Assembly: GCF_004795015.1 (NCBI RefSeq)
Contig: NZ_SSBI01000014.1
Coordinates: 62,001 to 126,000 of the forward strand
Length of the DNA: 64,000 bases
From: Streptomyces sp. A1277
GTDB lineage: Bacteria > Actinomycetota > Actinomycetes > Streptomycetales > Streptomycetaceae
Reading direction: 5' to 3'
Below the pieces are notes generated by a model. The model saw nothing but the letters and a program-made list of their open reading frames with translations, made no database searches and was not told the DNA's origin. Made by a program: the position numbers and the translations under genes. Positions 43,930 to 52,888 of this stretch are shown one piece after another (positions within the stretch are counted from its first letter, which is position 1; every line of letters begins with the position of its first letter).

Positions 43930-44861
43930 GCCCCACGACCGATCCCACGTCCCCGTCCGAGACCGTCACCGGCGGACCGGTCACCGCCGTCACCGGTGCG
44001 AGCGGCGCGCTCGGCGGCCGGGTCGCCGCCCGGCTGGCCCGGGCCGGCGTCCCCGTCCGGCTGCTCGGCCGCGCCCTCTCCCGGCTGCCCGATCTCCCCG
44101 GCGCCGACCCCGCGCCGCCCGCCTCCTACGGCGACGGCGAGGCCATGCGGCGCGCCCTGGCCGGGGCGCACACCTTGTTCCTCGTCTCGGCGCACGAGAG
44201 CCCCGACCGGGTCCGCGAGCACACCACGGCGGTGGACGCGGCGGTCGCGGCCGGCGTCGAACGGATCGTGTACGTCTCCTTCCTGGGCGCCGCCCCCGAC
44301 GCCACGTTCACCTTCGCTCGCGACCACTGGCACACCGAGGCGCACATCCGGACCTCCGACGTCCGGTACACCTTCCTGCGCGACAGCTGGTATCTCGCCG
44401 GCCTTCCCGCCATGACCGGTGCCGACGGCGTGCTGCGCGGCCCCGCCGGGGACGGCCGGGTGGCGGCCGTGGCGCACGAGGACATCGCCGACGCGGCGAC
44501 CGCCGTGCTCCTCGCGGACACCGACGCGACGGGCCCCTCGCACGACGGACGCACCTACGACCTGACCGGGCCCGAGGCGCTCACCCTCGCCGAGGCGGCC
44601 GAGGAACTGAGCCGGGTCACCGGACGGACCGTCACCTACGAGCCGGAGACCCGCGAGGAGGCGTACGCCTCACGGGCGGGGTACGGCGCGGCAGACTGGG
44701 AGGTGGCCGGCTGGGTCACCTCGTACGAGGCCATCGCGGCCGGGGAGATGGCCACCGTCTCGGACGCCGTGCCGACGCTGACCGGCCGCCCCGCCATGGA
44801 CCTGGCCGGGTTTCTGCGCGCCCACCCCGACAGCTACCGCCACCTCCTGAAGCAGGACTGA
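43926..44861 (+). CDS. NmrA-like / QOR2-type NAD(P)H-dependent reductase
   Basis: The 311-residue atypical SDR starts with a short disordered stretch, then TAVTGASGALGGRVAARLARAG as its Rossmann loop. It lacks the SDR YxxxK catalytic pair, as NmrA-like sensors do. Related proteins reduce quinones or sense NAD(P) redox. It is coupled to the DUF952 gene by ATGA. Confidence 0.87.
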   Translation: MSPTTDPTSPSETVTGGPVTAVTGASGALGGRVAARLARAGVPVRLLGRALSRLPDLPGADPAPPASYGDGEAMRRALAGAHTLFLVSAHESPDRVREHTTAVDAAVAAGVERIVYVSFLGAAPDATFTFARDHWHTEAHIRTSDVRYTFLRDSWYLAGLPAMTGADGVLRGPAGDGRVAAVAHEDIADAATAVLLADTDATGPSHDGRTYDLTGPEALTLAEAAEELSRVTGRTVTYEPETREEAYASRAGYGAADWEVAGWVTSYEAIAAGEMATVSDAVPTLTGRPAMDLAGFLRAHPDSYRHLLKQD

Positions 44862-44866
44862 CCGCC

Positions 44867-45491
44867 ATGCGGACGGAGACCCCCTGGGGCCCCTGGGACC
44901 CCCCGCCGCTCGACGGGGCCGTCCGCCTGCTCGCCCCGCTGCGCGCCCCGTGGTGGATCGCCGGCGGGTACGCGGTCGAGCTGGCGGTGGGCCGTCCCTT
45001 CCGGGAGCACGCCGACATCGACGTGCTCCTGCTGCGCCGCGACCAGCTGGAGGCGCAGCGCGTGCTGTCCGGCTGGGAGTGGTGGGCCGCCGATCCGCCG
45101 GGCACGCTGCGGCCCTGGCGTCCTGGCGAGATCCTGCCCGCCGGTGTCCACGACATCTGGTGCCGGCCGGGGGCGGACGAGCCGTGGCGCCTGCAGTTCA
45201 TGCTGGCCGACACGGACGGCGAGGACTGGGTGTTCCGCCGCGACCCCCGGGTCCGCCTCCCCCCTGGAGCGGCTGGGCCGGCTCTCCGACGGGGGCGTCC
45301 CGTACCTCGCGCCCGAGGTCCAGCTCCTCTACAAGTCCAAGTCCCGCAGGGCCAAGGACGAGCAGGACTTCGAGGCGGCGCTGCCCGTCCTCGACGTCCA
45401 CGGACGCGCCTGGCTGGCCGAGACGATCGCGCTGGTCGAGGGCGCCGACCACCCGTGGGCGGCCCGGTTGCGGGCGCTCCTGGCGGGCTGA
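44867..45491 (+). pseudogene. Nucleotidyltransferase-like protein (aminoglycoside 2''-adenylyltransferase-like) with a +1 frameshift
   Basis: From ATG 44867 the frame encodes a nucleotidyltransferase fold (PWWIAGGYAVELAVG and REHADIDVLLLRRDQ), homologous to aminoglycoside-adenylyltransferase-like proteins. At a run of six C (45259-45264) the sensible reading jumps by one base. The continuation LERLGRLSDGG...VQLLYKSKSRRAKDEQD, ending at 45491, is in the next frame. Removing one C would give a continuous product of about 207 residues. Either the gene is broken or the run was miscalled in sequencing. Confidence 0.85.
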
Positions 45492-45560
45492 GAACGGTCG
45501 GGCCGGGGAGCCCCCTGCGGGCCCCCGAGCCCTTCCCCTGACGTCCCCCTCAGTTCGCGT

Positions 45561-45641
45561 ATGCCGTTGACTGACGCGCGGTGGGCGCGAATCGAGCTGT
45601 TGCTCCCGGACCGGACGCCGCGGCGGGGTGCCCGGTGGTGA
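45561..45641 (+). mobile_element. IS5-type transposase N-terminal remnant
   Basis: ATG 45561 opens a 26-codon frame, MPLTDARWARIELLLPDRTP and a few more residues, ending in TGA. This is the opening of DUF4096/IS5-family transposases common in Streptomyces. The rest of the element is absent, and no terminal repeats were recognised. Confidence 0.7.
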
Positions 45642-46148
45642 CCGTCAAGCGGTTCGTTTCGCGGTGGCCGGAGCGGGGCGGGTGGGCCAGGGGGCGAGGG
45701 CCACCCGGCCGGCAACGTGGGCGGGGGCGACGGCCCCCTGTCACAGACGTGGGCGGCAGGCCGCTCCGGGCCTGAAGCCCCCCTGAACGTGCAGCGGGCG
45801 ACCACGTTCAGCGGAGAGGCTGACCACTTGGGCTCGGAGTGCAGCGCGCTGGCGCCCTGAACCTCCATGTTTTCCTGGGTCGTTGACGCTGGGCATCGAG
45901 TTCTTCGGTGGCCTCGTCGGTCGCGCCGGAAGCAGGTCGTGGGAGTAGTTCACGTCGCAGATCTCCGCGAAGACCACCAGAGCTTACGCGAAACGCGGCA
46001 AACAGCGATGAAACATCAACTGACGTTAGACGCAAGGCTGTTGATGTACACTCAATCCGCTCATGAGGAACTCCCGCCCATGCGGCCTTCGCTTAATTCA
46101 CCTTGTGATGCGCGCGCCTGTCCATTATTGTTGACGAGAGGCACGACT
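45642..46148. other. Non-coding island edge and leader of the secreted-protein gene
   Basis: No complete gene was seen. Base composition drops from about 75% GC at 45.7 kb to visibly AT-richer sequence from 45.95 kb onward, unlike the flanks. This supports recent acquisition. The promoter of the 46149 gene must lie here; no clear hexamers were assigned. Confidence 0.5.
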
Positions 46149-46586
46149 ATGCGCAAGTTGGGAACCCGGAATACCTGGAAGCGGATCGGTATGGTTGCTT
46201 CCATCGCGACCCTTCCGTTGGCTCTTGCGAGCCCTGCTTGGGCTGTCGTGAAGTATTCGTACATAACGGGTGGAGTCGCCGGCTTCAACTCGCATTATGT
46301 GACCGATGACGGAGGCACCGGCCCGAACAAGGTGGACTTCACCGGGTGCCATACGGGCTCGGGCGTGACCAAGAGTGTGACTGTTCAGCTGCGACGTGCT
46401 GTCATCGGACCCGACACCGGATTCGACACAAAGACCTACACGGCATGCTTCAACGGCGGAACCTCGTCCGGTGAGTGGGGTGCCGGAAGCAAGGGCCACG
46501 ACTACTACTTCCGCATCACCAAGGTTGGTGGAAGTTCGGTAGTCGGCCCGACGATCAGCGTCGATGAGACCCGCATGTCGTTCTAG
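46149..46586 (+). CDS. Small secreted protein with two cysteines, unrecognised family
   Basis: The 145-residue precursor has a basic N-terminus and a hydrophobic core ending ALASPAWA-VV, so Sec cleavage is expected near residue 32. The mature chain of about 113 residues is rich in Gly, Thr, Ser and aromatics, with exactly two Cys (in FTGCHTG and YTACFNG) that could form one disulfide, and beta-strand-like repeats. It is transcribed ahead of an ABC transporter operon from which a hairpin separates it. It may be an exported antimicrobial or signalling polypeptide, or one the transporter confers immunity to. That is inference only. Its base composition differs from neighbours. Confidence 0.75.
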   Translation: MRKLGTRNTWKRIGMVASIATLPLALASPAWAVVKYSYITGGVAGFNSHYVTDDGGTGPNKVDFTGCHTGSGVTKSVTVQLRRAVIGPDTGFDTKTYTACFNGGTSSGEWGAGSKGHDYYFRITKVGGSSVVGPTISVDETRMSF

Positions 46587-46610
46587 GCGGCACTGGATTC
46601 GGAATACCTG

Positions 46611-46639
46611 GGTGGAGGCCTGAAACGCAGGTCTCCACC
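46611..46639 (+). terminator. Hairpin between the secreted-protein gene and the ABC operon
   Basis: GGTGGAGGCCTG (46611-46622) pairs with CAGGTCTCCACC (46628-46639) with one G-U wobble around AAACG. It lies 25 bases after the stop and probably allows partial read-through, giving more secreted-protein message than transporter message. Confidence 0.7.
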
Positions 46640-46694
46640 TGCCTCTTGGTGAAACAGACAGAGGCACCCCCACGCTGAAATACCAAGGTGTCGC

Positions 46695-47453
46695 ATGCCT
46701 ATTTCGATGTCCGAGTGTTCCTTCTCCTATCGGCGTAGGCGCCCGGTGCTGCGTGATCTCAGCTATACGCTGCCGCCCGGGCGGACCGTGCTCCTGGGGC
46801 CGAACGGGGCCGGGAAGAGCACTCTGTTGGGTTTGTGCGCATCGGCGCTGCGCCCCGGTTCCGGTTCCGTGACCTATGGCGGCCTGAGCACCGGCCGGCG
46901 CCGGGCGCTGCCCGCGTTCCGCAGGCGTGTGGCATGGATGCCTCAGCAGGTGGAGCAGGTGCCGGGGCTCACGGCCCGGGATCAGGTCGCGTATGCCGGT
47001 TGGCTCAAGGGGATGGGCCGGCGAGAGGCGTGGCGTGAAGCTCTCCAGGCCCTGGAACGCGTGGAGTTGGCCGATCGGGCGGACGACAAGGTCCAGGAAC
47101 TCTCCGGGGGACAGCAGCGGCGCGTCGCTGTGGCGCAGGCCCTCGTGCATGATGCGGAGGTCCTTCTCCTCGACGAGCCGACAGCGGGCATGGATCCCCG
47201 GCAGCGGCAGGTATTCCACCAGATTCTCGCCGATCTGTCGAAGAACGTGCACATCGTTCTCTCCACACATGACACCTCGGACATCGCCAACTCGTACGAC
47301 TCAGTCGCGGTTCTGCTGGATGGCCAGGTGCGCTTTTCGGGAACGGTGGCGGACTTCCTTTCCCACGCGAGCGCGACGGCGACATCCGACGAGCAGCGGG
47401 CCGCCTCCGCTTATCAGGCATTCACCGAGGTCGATGGGGCGATCTCGTGGTGA
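46695..47453 (+). CDS. ABC transporter ATP-binding protein
   Basis: The 252-residue ATPase has Walker A GPNGAGKST, Q-loop MPQQVEQ, signature LSGGQQRRV, Walker B VLLLDEPTAGMD and a switch His in LSTHDT. It is of the exporter-like, ABC-2-partner type. The stop overlaps the following gene (GTGA). It energises the two membrane proteins encoded downstream. Confidence 0.92.
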   Translation: MPISMSECSFSYRRRRPVLRDLSYTLPPGRTVLLGPNGAGKSTLLGLCASALRPGSGSVTYGGLSTGRRRALPAFRRRVAWMPQQVEQVPGLTARDQVAYAGWLKGMGRREAWREALQALERVELADRADDKVQELSGGQQRRVAVAQALVHDAEVLLLDEPTAGMDPRQRQVFHQILADLSKNVHIVLSTHDTSDIANSYDSVAVLLDGQVRFSGTVADFLSHASATATSDEQRAASAYQAFTEVDGAISW

Positions 47454-48793
47454 ACCGATTCCCCTTCGCTCGGCACTCGGCCGCCGTCGGGCTCGGAGCA
47501 CCGACGGTGGCTCTGGCCATATATTTCACCGCCTACCAGCCCATGCCGTTCACCGGTGAAGATTCCGTCGTCGTGGTTTCGGTGGCCCTGAGGATTGCCG
47601 CGCTGGGAATGGCCTTGGTGGCCGCCTGGGACGCAGGGAGGCTTCGCCAGGCTCGGATCACAGCCGCCCCGTCCAGCCGCCACCTGCTGCGCGTACTTGT
47701 CGATGCGATGGCCCCTTCACTGGCCCTGGTGATCATCAGCTGGGTGGCGTCCCTCCTATTGGTGATCAGCTATCTGGGAGGTCCCGCACCAGGGCTCCAC
47801 GACACCATTCCCGTGGTCCGAAGTCTTGCGATCCCGTTCAGTGCAGTAGCAGTCGGATTCTTCCTCGGGCTCTCCCTTCCGTCCGTTATCGCCCGCCCCC
47901 TTGGGGTGGTCATCACGGCGCTGTGGGTCTTCGTCGCCTATGCGCTGGGTATCCCATGGCTGCGGGCGATATCCGGATTCGACATGAGCACTCCGACCTA
48001 CACGGATGTCGTGGACCGCGCCTACCTCATGGCACCGGCGATCCTGGCTCTCGGGCTGCTGCTCGGTCTTGTCGCGTTCAGCCTGCTCTCACATCCGGCG
48101 CTGCGCGCCGCCGCCGTGGCCTGCTGCGTCCTCGCGGGCTTCGGGGCGTCGTATCCTCTGGTGAGCGACGCCCCGCGCTACGCCGACCCCACCGTTCCCC
48201 GCACTTGGGCAACGACGTGCGAGCGCACCGCTCCGGTGATCTGTGTCCCCAGCGAGTTCGCCGACGACATCCCCGAGCTGCACCGCTCCGCTCAACAAGC
48301 ACTGCCCCGCCTGCGAGAGGTCGGGTTCACCCCGCCCCGGAAGCTGGCCTTCGTCTCGGAGGATCTACCGCTGCCACGCGACACCTGGCGAACCTACCTC
48401 CAGAAGCCGGTGACCCAGCACCGCAGCCGGGCCGTCTACGTCAGCGCCTTGGTTCCGTCAGGGCTCCACGACTGCCCGGACCTTCCTGATGACTACGTTT
48501 ATCCGGCGCGTGGAGCCGCCTTCGCCTGGGTCGGCCTGACGGTCGGGATGTCGGAGGAAGAGGCTGCCCGCAGCTACGGCCCCAGCGGCGTGTACCGGGC
48601 ACGCTGGGTGCGCAGCCTCCCCAAGGCGAAGCAGTACACCTGGTATAAGCAGCAGTTGAGGTACCTCAACTCCTGCGACGAGCAGCTCCACGAGAAGGCC
48701 CGGGCGGCGGCCAAGACCGAGAACGAGCGGGGCCGAGCGCTGGGCCCGCGGTTGGAGGATCCGGCGGACACGGCGCCAGGGGTGGACCGTTGA
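47450..48793 (+). CDS. ABC transporter-associated membrane protein with extracytoplasmic domain
   Basis: The 447-residue protein has about six to seven hydrophobic helices in residues 10-235. A hydrophilic domain of about 200 residues follows, probably outside the membrane, carrying Cys pairs (TTCERTAPVICVPSEF) and ending in a charged tail. GTG 47450 overlaps the ATPase stop (GTG 47447 is an alternative). No family was recognised. It may be an ABC-2-type permease fused to a receptor or immunity domain. Confidence 0.75.
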   Translation: MNRFPFARHSAAVGLGAPTVALAIYFTAYQPMPFTGEDSVVVVSVALRIAALGMALVAAWDAGRLRQARITAAPSSRHLLRVLVDAMAPSLALVIISWVASLLLVISYLGGPAPGLHDTIPVVRSLAIPFSAVAVGFFLGLSLPSVIARPLGVVITALWVFVAYALGIPWLRAISGFDMSTPTYTDVVDRAYLMAPAILALGLLLGLVAFSLLSHPALRAAAVACCVLAGFGASYPLVSDAPRYADPTVPRTWATTCERTAPVICVPSEFADDIPELHRSAQQALPRLREVGFTPPRKLAFVSEDLPLPRDTWRTYLQKPVTQHRSRAVYVSALVPSGLHDCPDLPDDYVYPARGAAFAWVGLTVGMSEEEAARSYGPSGVYRARWVRSLPKAKQYTWYKQQLRYLNSCDEQLHEKARAAAKTENERGRALGPRLEDPADTAPGVDR

Positions 48794-49377
48794 TCCTCTG
48801 GGCGCGCGTACGAAGGATCTGGCTGCTGCCAGTGGCCCTGTTCGCCTGGACGCTCCTCCTTGTACTCGTGCGCGACGACGTGGCGAAGGTTCCCCAGATC
48901 GCCGCGCAGGGCACCTTCTCGATCAAGCTGATGAACTTCCTCCCGCTCATCCTGTGCATCCCGACGATGTACTGCATGAGCCGGCGCCTCATCGCCACCG
49001 AAGCCACAGCGGCGCGAGCGGTTGCCATCGTTGACCGGCTGGTTCTCCTGCTTCTGGGAATGAGCGCGGCGGGGCTGGGGTTTGCACTCGGGGAGTTCCT
49101 GGACATGCCGACAGCGGTGGCGGGCGGACGGAACACCGTCATGGTGCTGGGCCTCGCTCTCCTCGTACGCGGCTGGTACGGGCCGATCGCCGGTGGCGCG
49201 GCGGCGACCATGTTCGTGATGGTCAGCATTGTCACCGGCCTGGCGGGAGACCAGAGGCCGTACCCGTGGGCGGTTCTCCTGATGGAGTCCACCAGCGTCG
49301 TGGCGGCAGTCGTGGCGGCAGTCAGTTTTACCGCCGGTCTGATCACGATGTCGTACCGCTGGCAGATACCGGGTTGA
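48790..49377 (+). CDS. Second membrane protein of the ABC operon
   Basis: The 195-residue protein has about five to six hydrophobic helices and almost no loops. It starts at TTG 48790, overlapping the upstream stop (TTGA). It is probably a permease subunit of the same transporter. No specific family was recognised. Confidence 0.75.
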   Translation: MILWARVRRIWLLPVALFAWTLLLVLVRDDVAKVPQIAAQGTFSIKLMNFLPLILCIPTMYCMSRRLIATEATAARAVAIVDRLVLLLLGMSAAGLGFALGEFLDMPTAVAGGRNTVMVLGLALLVRGWYGPIAGGAAATMFVMVSIVTGLAGDQRPYPWAVLLMESTSVVAAVVAAVSFTAGLITMSYRWQIPG

Positions 49378-49782
49378 CATACACCTTGGGCTGAAGCCCC
49401 GAGGACTCCGGCCGTTTCCTACAGGTGCTGTGCGAGGAAGGCTCCAAGGCCGGCGACCTCGACGGCGTCGCCGCGACCGTGATCCTGCACGGCGCCCGTA
49501 CGACTCCTCCCTTGCCCGTCGTCGGCCAGGAGCGTCTGCGCACGCTTCCGGCGCGGGCACTGGAGCACGAACGGCTACGCAGGGGAGAGTGGTGGCAGGA
49601 TGCCGACGAGGTCGAGGACGCGCTCGACCGTATCGCCCAGGGAGCGCGGCTACGACCCCGGCCACAACGCCGCCCACCTCGCTGCCCGCCACGGCCCCCA
49701 CGTACCTCCCAGCCGCCTCCCAAAACGCCGGAAGGGGTACGACCGGCGAGCGGTCGTACCCCTCCTGATCCGGCCCGGGAGA
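49378..49782. other. Decayed coding remnant between the ABC operon and sodN
   Basis: The plus strand reads as protein-like for about 75 codons (AATVILHGARTTPPLPVVG, then RLRRGEWWQDADEVEDALDR). Near 49640 the protein-like reading moves to another frame (ERGYDPGHNAAHLAARHGP). There is no start codon or ribosome-binding site that fits either part. It looks like the frameshifted tail of an unrecognised gene, marking the right edge of the island. Confidence 0.5.
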
Positions 49783-50178
49783 TCAGGCCTTCTTGGTCTC
49801 CCAGAAGATCTTGTCGATCTGGGCGATCAGGTCCAGCGCCTTCTGGCCCGTGGCCGGGTCGTTCGAGCCCTTGGCGGCCGAGAGGGCCTTCAGGGTGTCG
49901 TTGACCAGCTGGTGCAGCTCCGGGTACTTCTCGAAGTGCGGGGGCTTGAAGTAGTCGCTCCAGAGCACGGAGACGTGGTGCTTCGCGAGCTCGGCGCGCT
50001 GCTCCTTGATCAGGATCGCGCGCGTGCGGAAGTCCGCGTCCTCGTTGGCCTGGTACTTCTCCTGGACGGCCTTGACGGACTCCGCCTCGATGCGGGCCTG
50101 GGCCGGGTCGTACACGCCGCAGGGCAGGTCGCAGTGGGCGCTGACCTTCACCTTGGGGGCAAACAGGCGGGAAAGCAT
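49783..50178 (-). CDS. sodN: Nickel-dependent superoxide dismutase, precursor
   Basis: The 131-residue precursor has a 14-residue leader (MLSRLFAPKVKVSA) removed to expose His at the mature N-terminus. The nickel hook is HCDLPCGVYDPAQ, with His1, Cys2 and Cys6 as ligands. The enzyme is a hexamer that dismutates superoxide. The maturation protease SodX is encoded divergently, 182 bases away. Confidence 0.97.
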   Translation of the reverse strand: MLSRLFAPKVKVSAHCDLPCGVYDPAQARIEAESVKAVQEKYQANEDADFRTRAILIKEQRAELAKHHVSVLWSDYFKPPHFEKYPELHQLVNDTLKALSAAKGSNDPATGQKALDLIAQIDKIFWETKKA

Positions 50179-50359
50179 TGAGCTGTCCTTCCTCGTGATC
50201 GTCTTCTCAGGTGGGACATTACTCCGTGAGAAGCCTCTTTTTGCGGGTGCCCCCAGGGGCTTAGGCCAAAAGTCCGGGATGAGTGTGGGACCAGTGGCCG
50301 AATGTACGAAACCCTGTCGTGGACGGTGTACTGGACGGACCGGGGAGGTACCGGAGGAG

Positions 50360-50818
50360 ATGAGGGAGGTGCCGGAGGTGACGGAGCTGGCCGATGAGCA
50401 GCCCGCACGGGGGCTGTCGGCGCGGGTGCCGTTCCAGGTGGTGGAGGTGACCGGGCCCTCGATGGTGCCCACGCTCCACCACGGGGACTGGCTGCTCGTG
50501 CAGTACGGGGCGCAGGTGCGCCCCGGGGACGTGGTGATTCTGCGCCATCCGTTCCAGCAGGACCTGCTGGTGGTCAAGCGGGCCGTGGAGCGGCGGGCCG
50601 GGGGCTGGTGGGTGCTGGGGGACAACAGTTACGCGGGCGGGGACAGCACGGACTACGGGACCGTGCCCGAGGAACTGGTGCTGGCCCGGGCCCGGGCGCG
50701 CTACCGGCCGCTGACGAAGGATCAGCGCTCGGTGCGCGGCGTGGTGGCCTGGGCGGTCTCCGCGCTGCGGCCGGTGTCGGCGGCGCGTTCGGTCTCCAGG
50801 CGCTTGCGGGCCCGGTAG
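50360..50818 (+). CDS. sodX: Nickel-type SOD maturation protease SodX (S26-like)
   Basis: This S26 signal-peptidase-like protein has about 152 residues and cleaves the SodN leader. The nucleophile Ser is in VTGPSMVPTLHHGDW, the general base Lys in VVKRAVERR, and GDNSYAGGDSTDYGTV is the S26 box. There is no membrane anchor, as expected for a cytosolic processing enzyme. GTG 50369 or 50378 could also be the start. Its last 97 bases overlap the convergent CGNR-type gene. Confidence 0.93.
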   Translation: MREVPEVTELADEQPARGLSARVPFQVVEVTGPSMVPTLHHGDWLLVQYGAQVRPGDVVILRHPFQQDLLVVKRAVERRAGGWWVLGDNSYAGGDSTDYGTVPEELVLARARARYRPLTKDQRSVRGVVAWAVSALRPVSAARSVSRRLRAR

Positions 50819-51351
50819 GCGGCCACGTTGGCGCGGGTCGCGCAGCGGTCCGAGCAGTAGCGGCGGGAGCGGTTGGTCGAGGTGTCGAGGTAGGCGTTGC
50901 GGCACGGCGCAGCCTCGCACAGGCCGAGCCGGTCCACACCGTACGAGGTGAGGTGGAAGGCCAGGCCCATGGCGGCGATCGCGGCGTAGCCCGCGGTCGC
51001 GTTGGACGGGTGGTCGGCCAGGTGCATGTGCCAGTCCGGCTTGCCGTCCGCGTCGCGGAAGTCGTGACCGGAGATCTGCGGGCTGACCGGGAACTCCAGG
51101 AGCAGCGAGTTCAGCAGGTCGACCGCGAGCCTCTCGTCCCCGTCGTCGGCCGCCTCGAAGACCGCGCGCAGCCGGGCCCGTACGGAGCGGAAGCGGGTGA
51201 CGTCCGCGTCGGTCGCCCGCCGGGCCGCCTGGCCGTTGGTGCCGAACAGGTCCCGTACCGCGTCGACCGAGGTGAGGACGTCCTTGTTGCGGGCCGGCTC
51301 CTCGGTGTTGACCAGGCGCACGGCGTAGTCCGAGTAATAGGCCAGTTCCAC
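50722..51351 (-). CDS. CGNR-type zinc-finger protein (ABATE/DUF1470 family)
   Basis: The 209-residue protein has an N-terminal helical stress-response domain and a C-terminal zinc finger (LCEAAPCRNAYLD, RRYCSDRCATRANVAAYRARK) that probably binds DNA. Proteins of this type are regarded as transcription regulators. GTG 51351 is chosen. The 3' end overlaps sodX in antisense by 97 bases, so one message can mask the other. Confidence 0.88.
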   Translation of the reverse strand: MELAYYSDYAVRLVNTEEPARNKDVLTSVDAVRDLFGTNGQAARRATDADVTRFRSVRARLRAVFEAADDGDERLAVDLLNSLLLEFPVSPQISGHDFRDADGKPDWHMHLADHPSNATAGYAAIAAMGLAFHLTSYGVDRLGLCEAAPCRNAYLDTSTNRSRRYCSDRCATRANVAAYRARKRLETERAADTGRSAETAQATTPRTER

Positions 51352-51562
51352 GAGTAGTCCTTACGGCGTCGGTCCACGGGCTCTGCGGTGCGGGCGTAAT
51401 GGGTCGTTAAAGGTACAGGGTATTACGAGTCGGTGGCGCCCGTATCTGGTCGGTGGTCTCGTCTCCCATTTTTCTCCCAGGCTCCTGCAACCTCCCGTAC
51501 CCCCCACCGCACTGGAAGGGTGAGACGGCCCGCACCCGCGGGCCGGGGGAAGGACACCGAGG

Positions 51563-52051
51563 ATGCGGAGCGATGACCACGCCGCGCTGCACGCCTTCGT
51601 CGAGAGCAGACGCACCGCCCTGTTCCGCAGCGCGTTCCTGCTCTGCGGCGACCGGCACGAGGCGGAGGACCTGGTCCAGACGACTCTGGTCAAGGTGGTG
51701 CTCGGCGGGCGGCGGCACGGGCGGCTCGACAACATCGAGGCGTACGCGCGCAAGACCCTGGTCAACACATTCATCGCGGCCCGCCGACGGTTCTGGCGGC
51801 GCGAGCAGGCGTACGGGGAACTGCCCGACCGGGCCGCGCAGGCGCCCGACACGGACACCGGGCTGGCGGTAAGGGCGGCGCTCGCCCGGCTCACGCCCAG
51901 GCAGCGGGCGGTCCTGGTGCTGCGCTACTGGGAGGACCTGAGCGTCGAGGCCACCGCCGCGCTGCTCGGGATGCGGGAGAACACGGTCAAGAGCCACGCG
52001 GCTCGGGGATTGGCGGCGCTGCGCGCCGAGATGGCGGAGGCATTGGTATGA
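51563..52051 (+). CDS. ECF sigma factor, small SigE-like family
   Basis: The 162-residue protein has sigma region 2 ([20 protein letters not shown]) and region 4 ([20 protein letters not shown]) joined by a short linker. This is the common Streptomyces SigE-like ECF group without a classical anti-sigma. It is coupled by ATGA to a membrane protein that probably regulates it. Confidence 0.92.
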   Translation: MRSDDHAALHAFVESRRTALFRSAFLLCGDRHEAEDLVQTTLVKVVLGGRRHGRLDNIEAYARKTLVNTFIAARRRFWRREQAYGELPDRAAQAPDTDTGLAVRAALARLTPRQRAVLVLRYWEDLSVEATAALLGMRENTVKSHAARGLAALRAEMAEALV

Positions 52052-52827
52052 GCGACGACGTGCGCGAACTGCTGGGGAGGGCCGCCGAGGACGCCGGGCG
52101 GCCGGTGATCAGCACGGAGGCGGTCTACGCCAAGGCCGCGCGGGTGCGGTGGCGGCGCCGGGCCGCGGTGTCGGCGGGGGCGGTGTGCACGGTGGCGCTC
52201 GGGGCGTTCGTCGTGCCGCAGCTCTCGTCCTTTGCACCGGAGGCGCCGCGGACCGCGTCCGTCGCGGCACCGGCCAAGCCGCCGGGCGGCACCGAACGGG
52301 CCGCGCGGCTGGTCCAGCTCCTGCCGGGCGGTATCGGCGCGGTCGAGGAGGTGTCGTTCGCCGACATCATCAAGCACGCGTCGCCGCTGCCGCCCGAGCC
52401 CCCCAGGACCGGGCCGCTGGACGGGCAGTACGCGGTCCGCCGGGACGGCGGTGTCGGCTATCTGACCGTCGACGTCAGCGACGCGAAGGCGGTGGAGCGG
52501 AAGCTGGGCGGCAGCCCGCGGGTCAAGGACCTGTGCAAGCAGGGGAACGGGGAGCGGGCCCGTACCGAGTGCGTGCGCGAGAAGCTTCCGGGCGGGCGGG
52601 TGCTCACCATCTGGAGCGACGCGATGGACTACGGCGACGGCACCCCGCAGTGGGGGCCGGAGCTGACCGCCCGGCTCGTCCTTGCCGACGGCAGCGAACT
52701 GGCGGTGCGCGACAGCACCGGCTTCGAGGCCGACATCGTGCAGGGGCCGCTGCTCAAGACCCCGCCGCTCACCCGTGCGCAGCTGCACGCGCTGATGCTC
52801 CGTCCGGAGCTGCTGCCGGGGAAGTGA
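52048..52827 (+). CDS. Single-pass membrane protein, partner of the ECF sigma factor
   Basis: The 259-residue protein has a cytoplasmic N-terminus of about 38 residues, a transmembrane helix (about 39-60) and an extracytoplasmic domain with two Cys (DLCKQG, TECVRE). The topology fits an anti-sigma or signal-sensing partner. No zinc anti-sigma motif is present, so the role is inferred from coupling. Confidence 0.78.
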   Translation: MSDDVRELLGRAAEDAGRPVISTEAVYAKAARVRWRRRAAVSAGAVCTVALGAFVVPQLSSFAPEAPRTASVAAPAKPPGGTERAARLVQLLPGGIGAVEEVSFADIIKHASPLPPEPPRTGPLDGQYAVRRDGGVGYLTVDVSDAKAVERKLGGSPRVKDLCKQGNGERARTECVREKLPGGRVLTIWSDAMDYGDGTPQWGPELTARLVLADGSELAVRDSTGFEADIVQGPLLKTPPLTRAQLHALMLRPELLPGK

Positions 52828-52842
52828 CCCCGCAAGGGGAAA

Positions 52843-52875
52843 GGGCGGTACGGACCGGCATGGTCCGTACCGCCC
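52843..52875. terminator. Bidirectional terminator
   Basis: GGGCGGTACGGACC (52843-52856) pairs exactly with 52862-52875 around GGCAT, a 14-bp stem between the convergent sigma operon and the amino-acid ABC operon. Confidence 0.85.
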
Positions 52876-52888
52876 CTTGCCGTACGCC

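Noticed and set aside
45741..45977. Small minus-strand ORF left of the secreted-protein gene
   Set aside because: No ribosome-binding site, no domain, and it lies in a remnant-bearing intergenic stretch.
46149..46586. Lactococcin 972-family bacteriocin
   Set aside because: The genetic layout is similar, but the mature chain lacks the family's Trp-Tyr-Gly and SNY.H type motifs. It is left as unrecognised.
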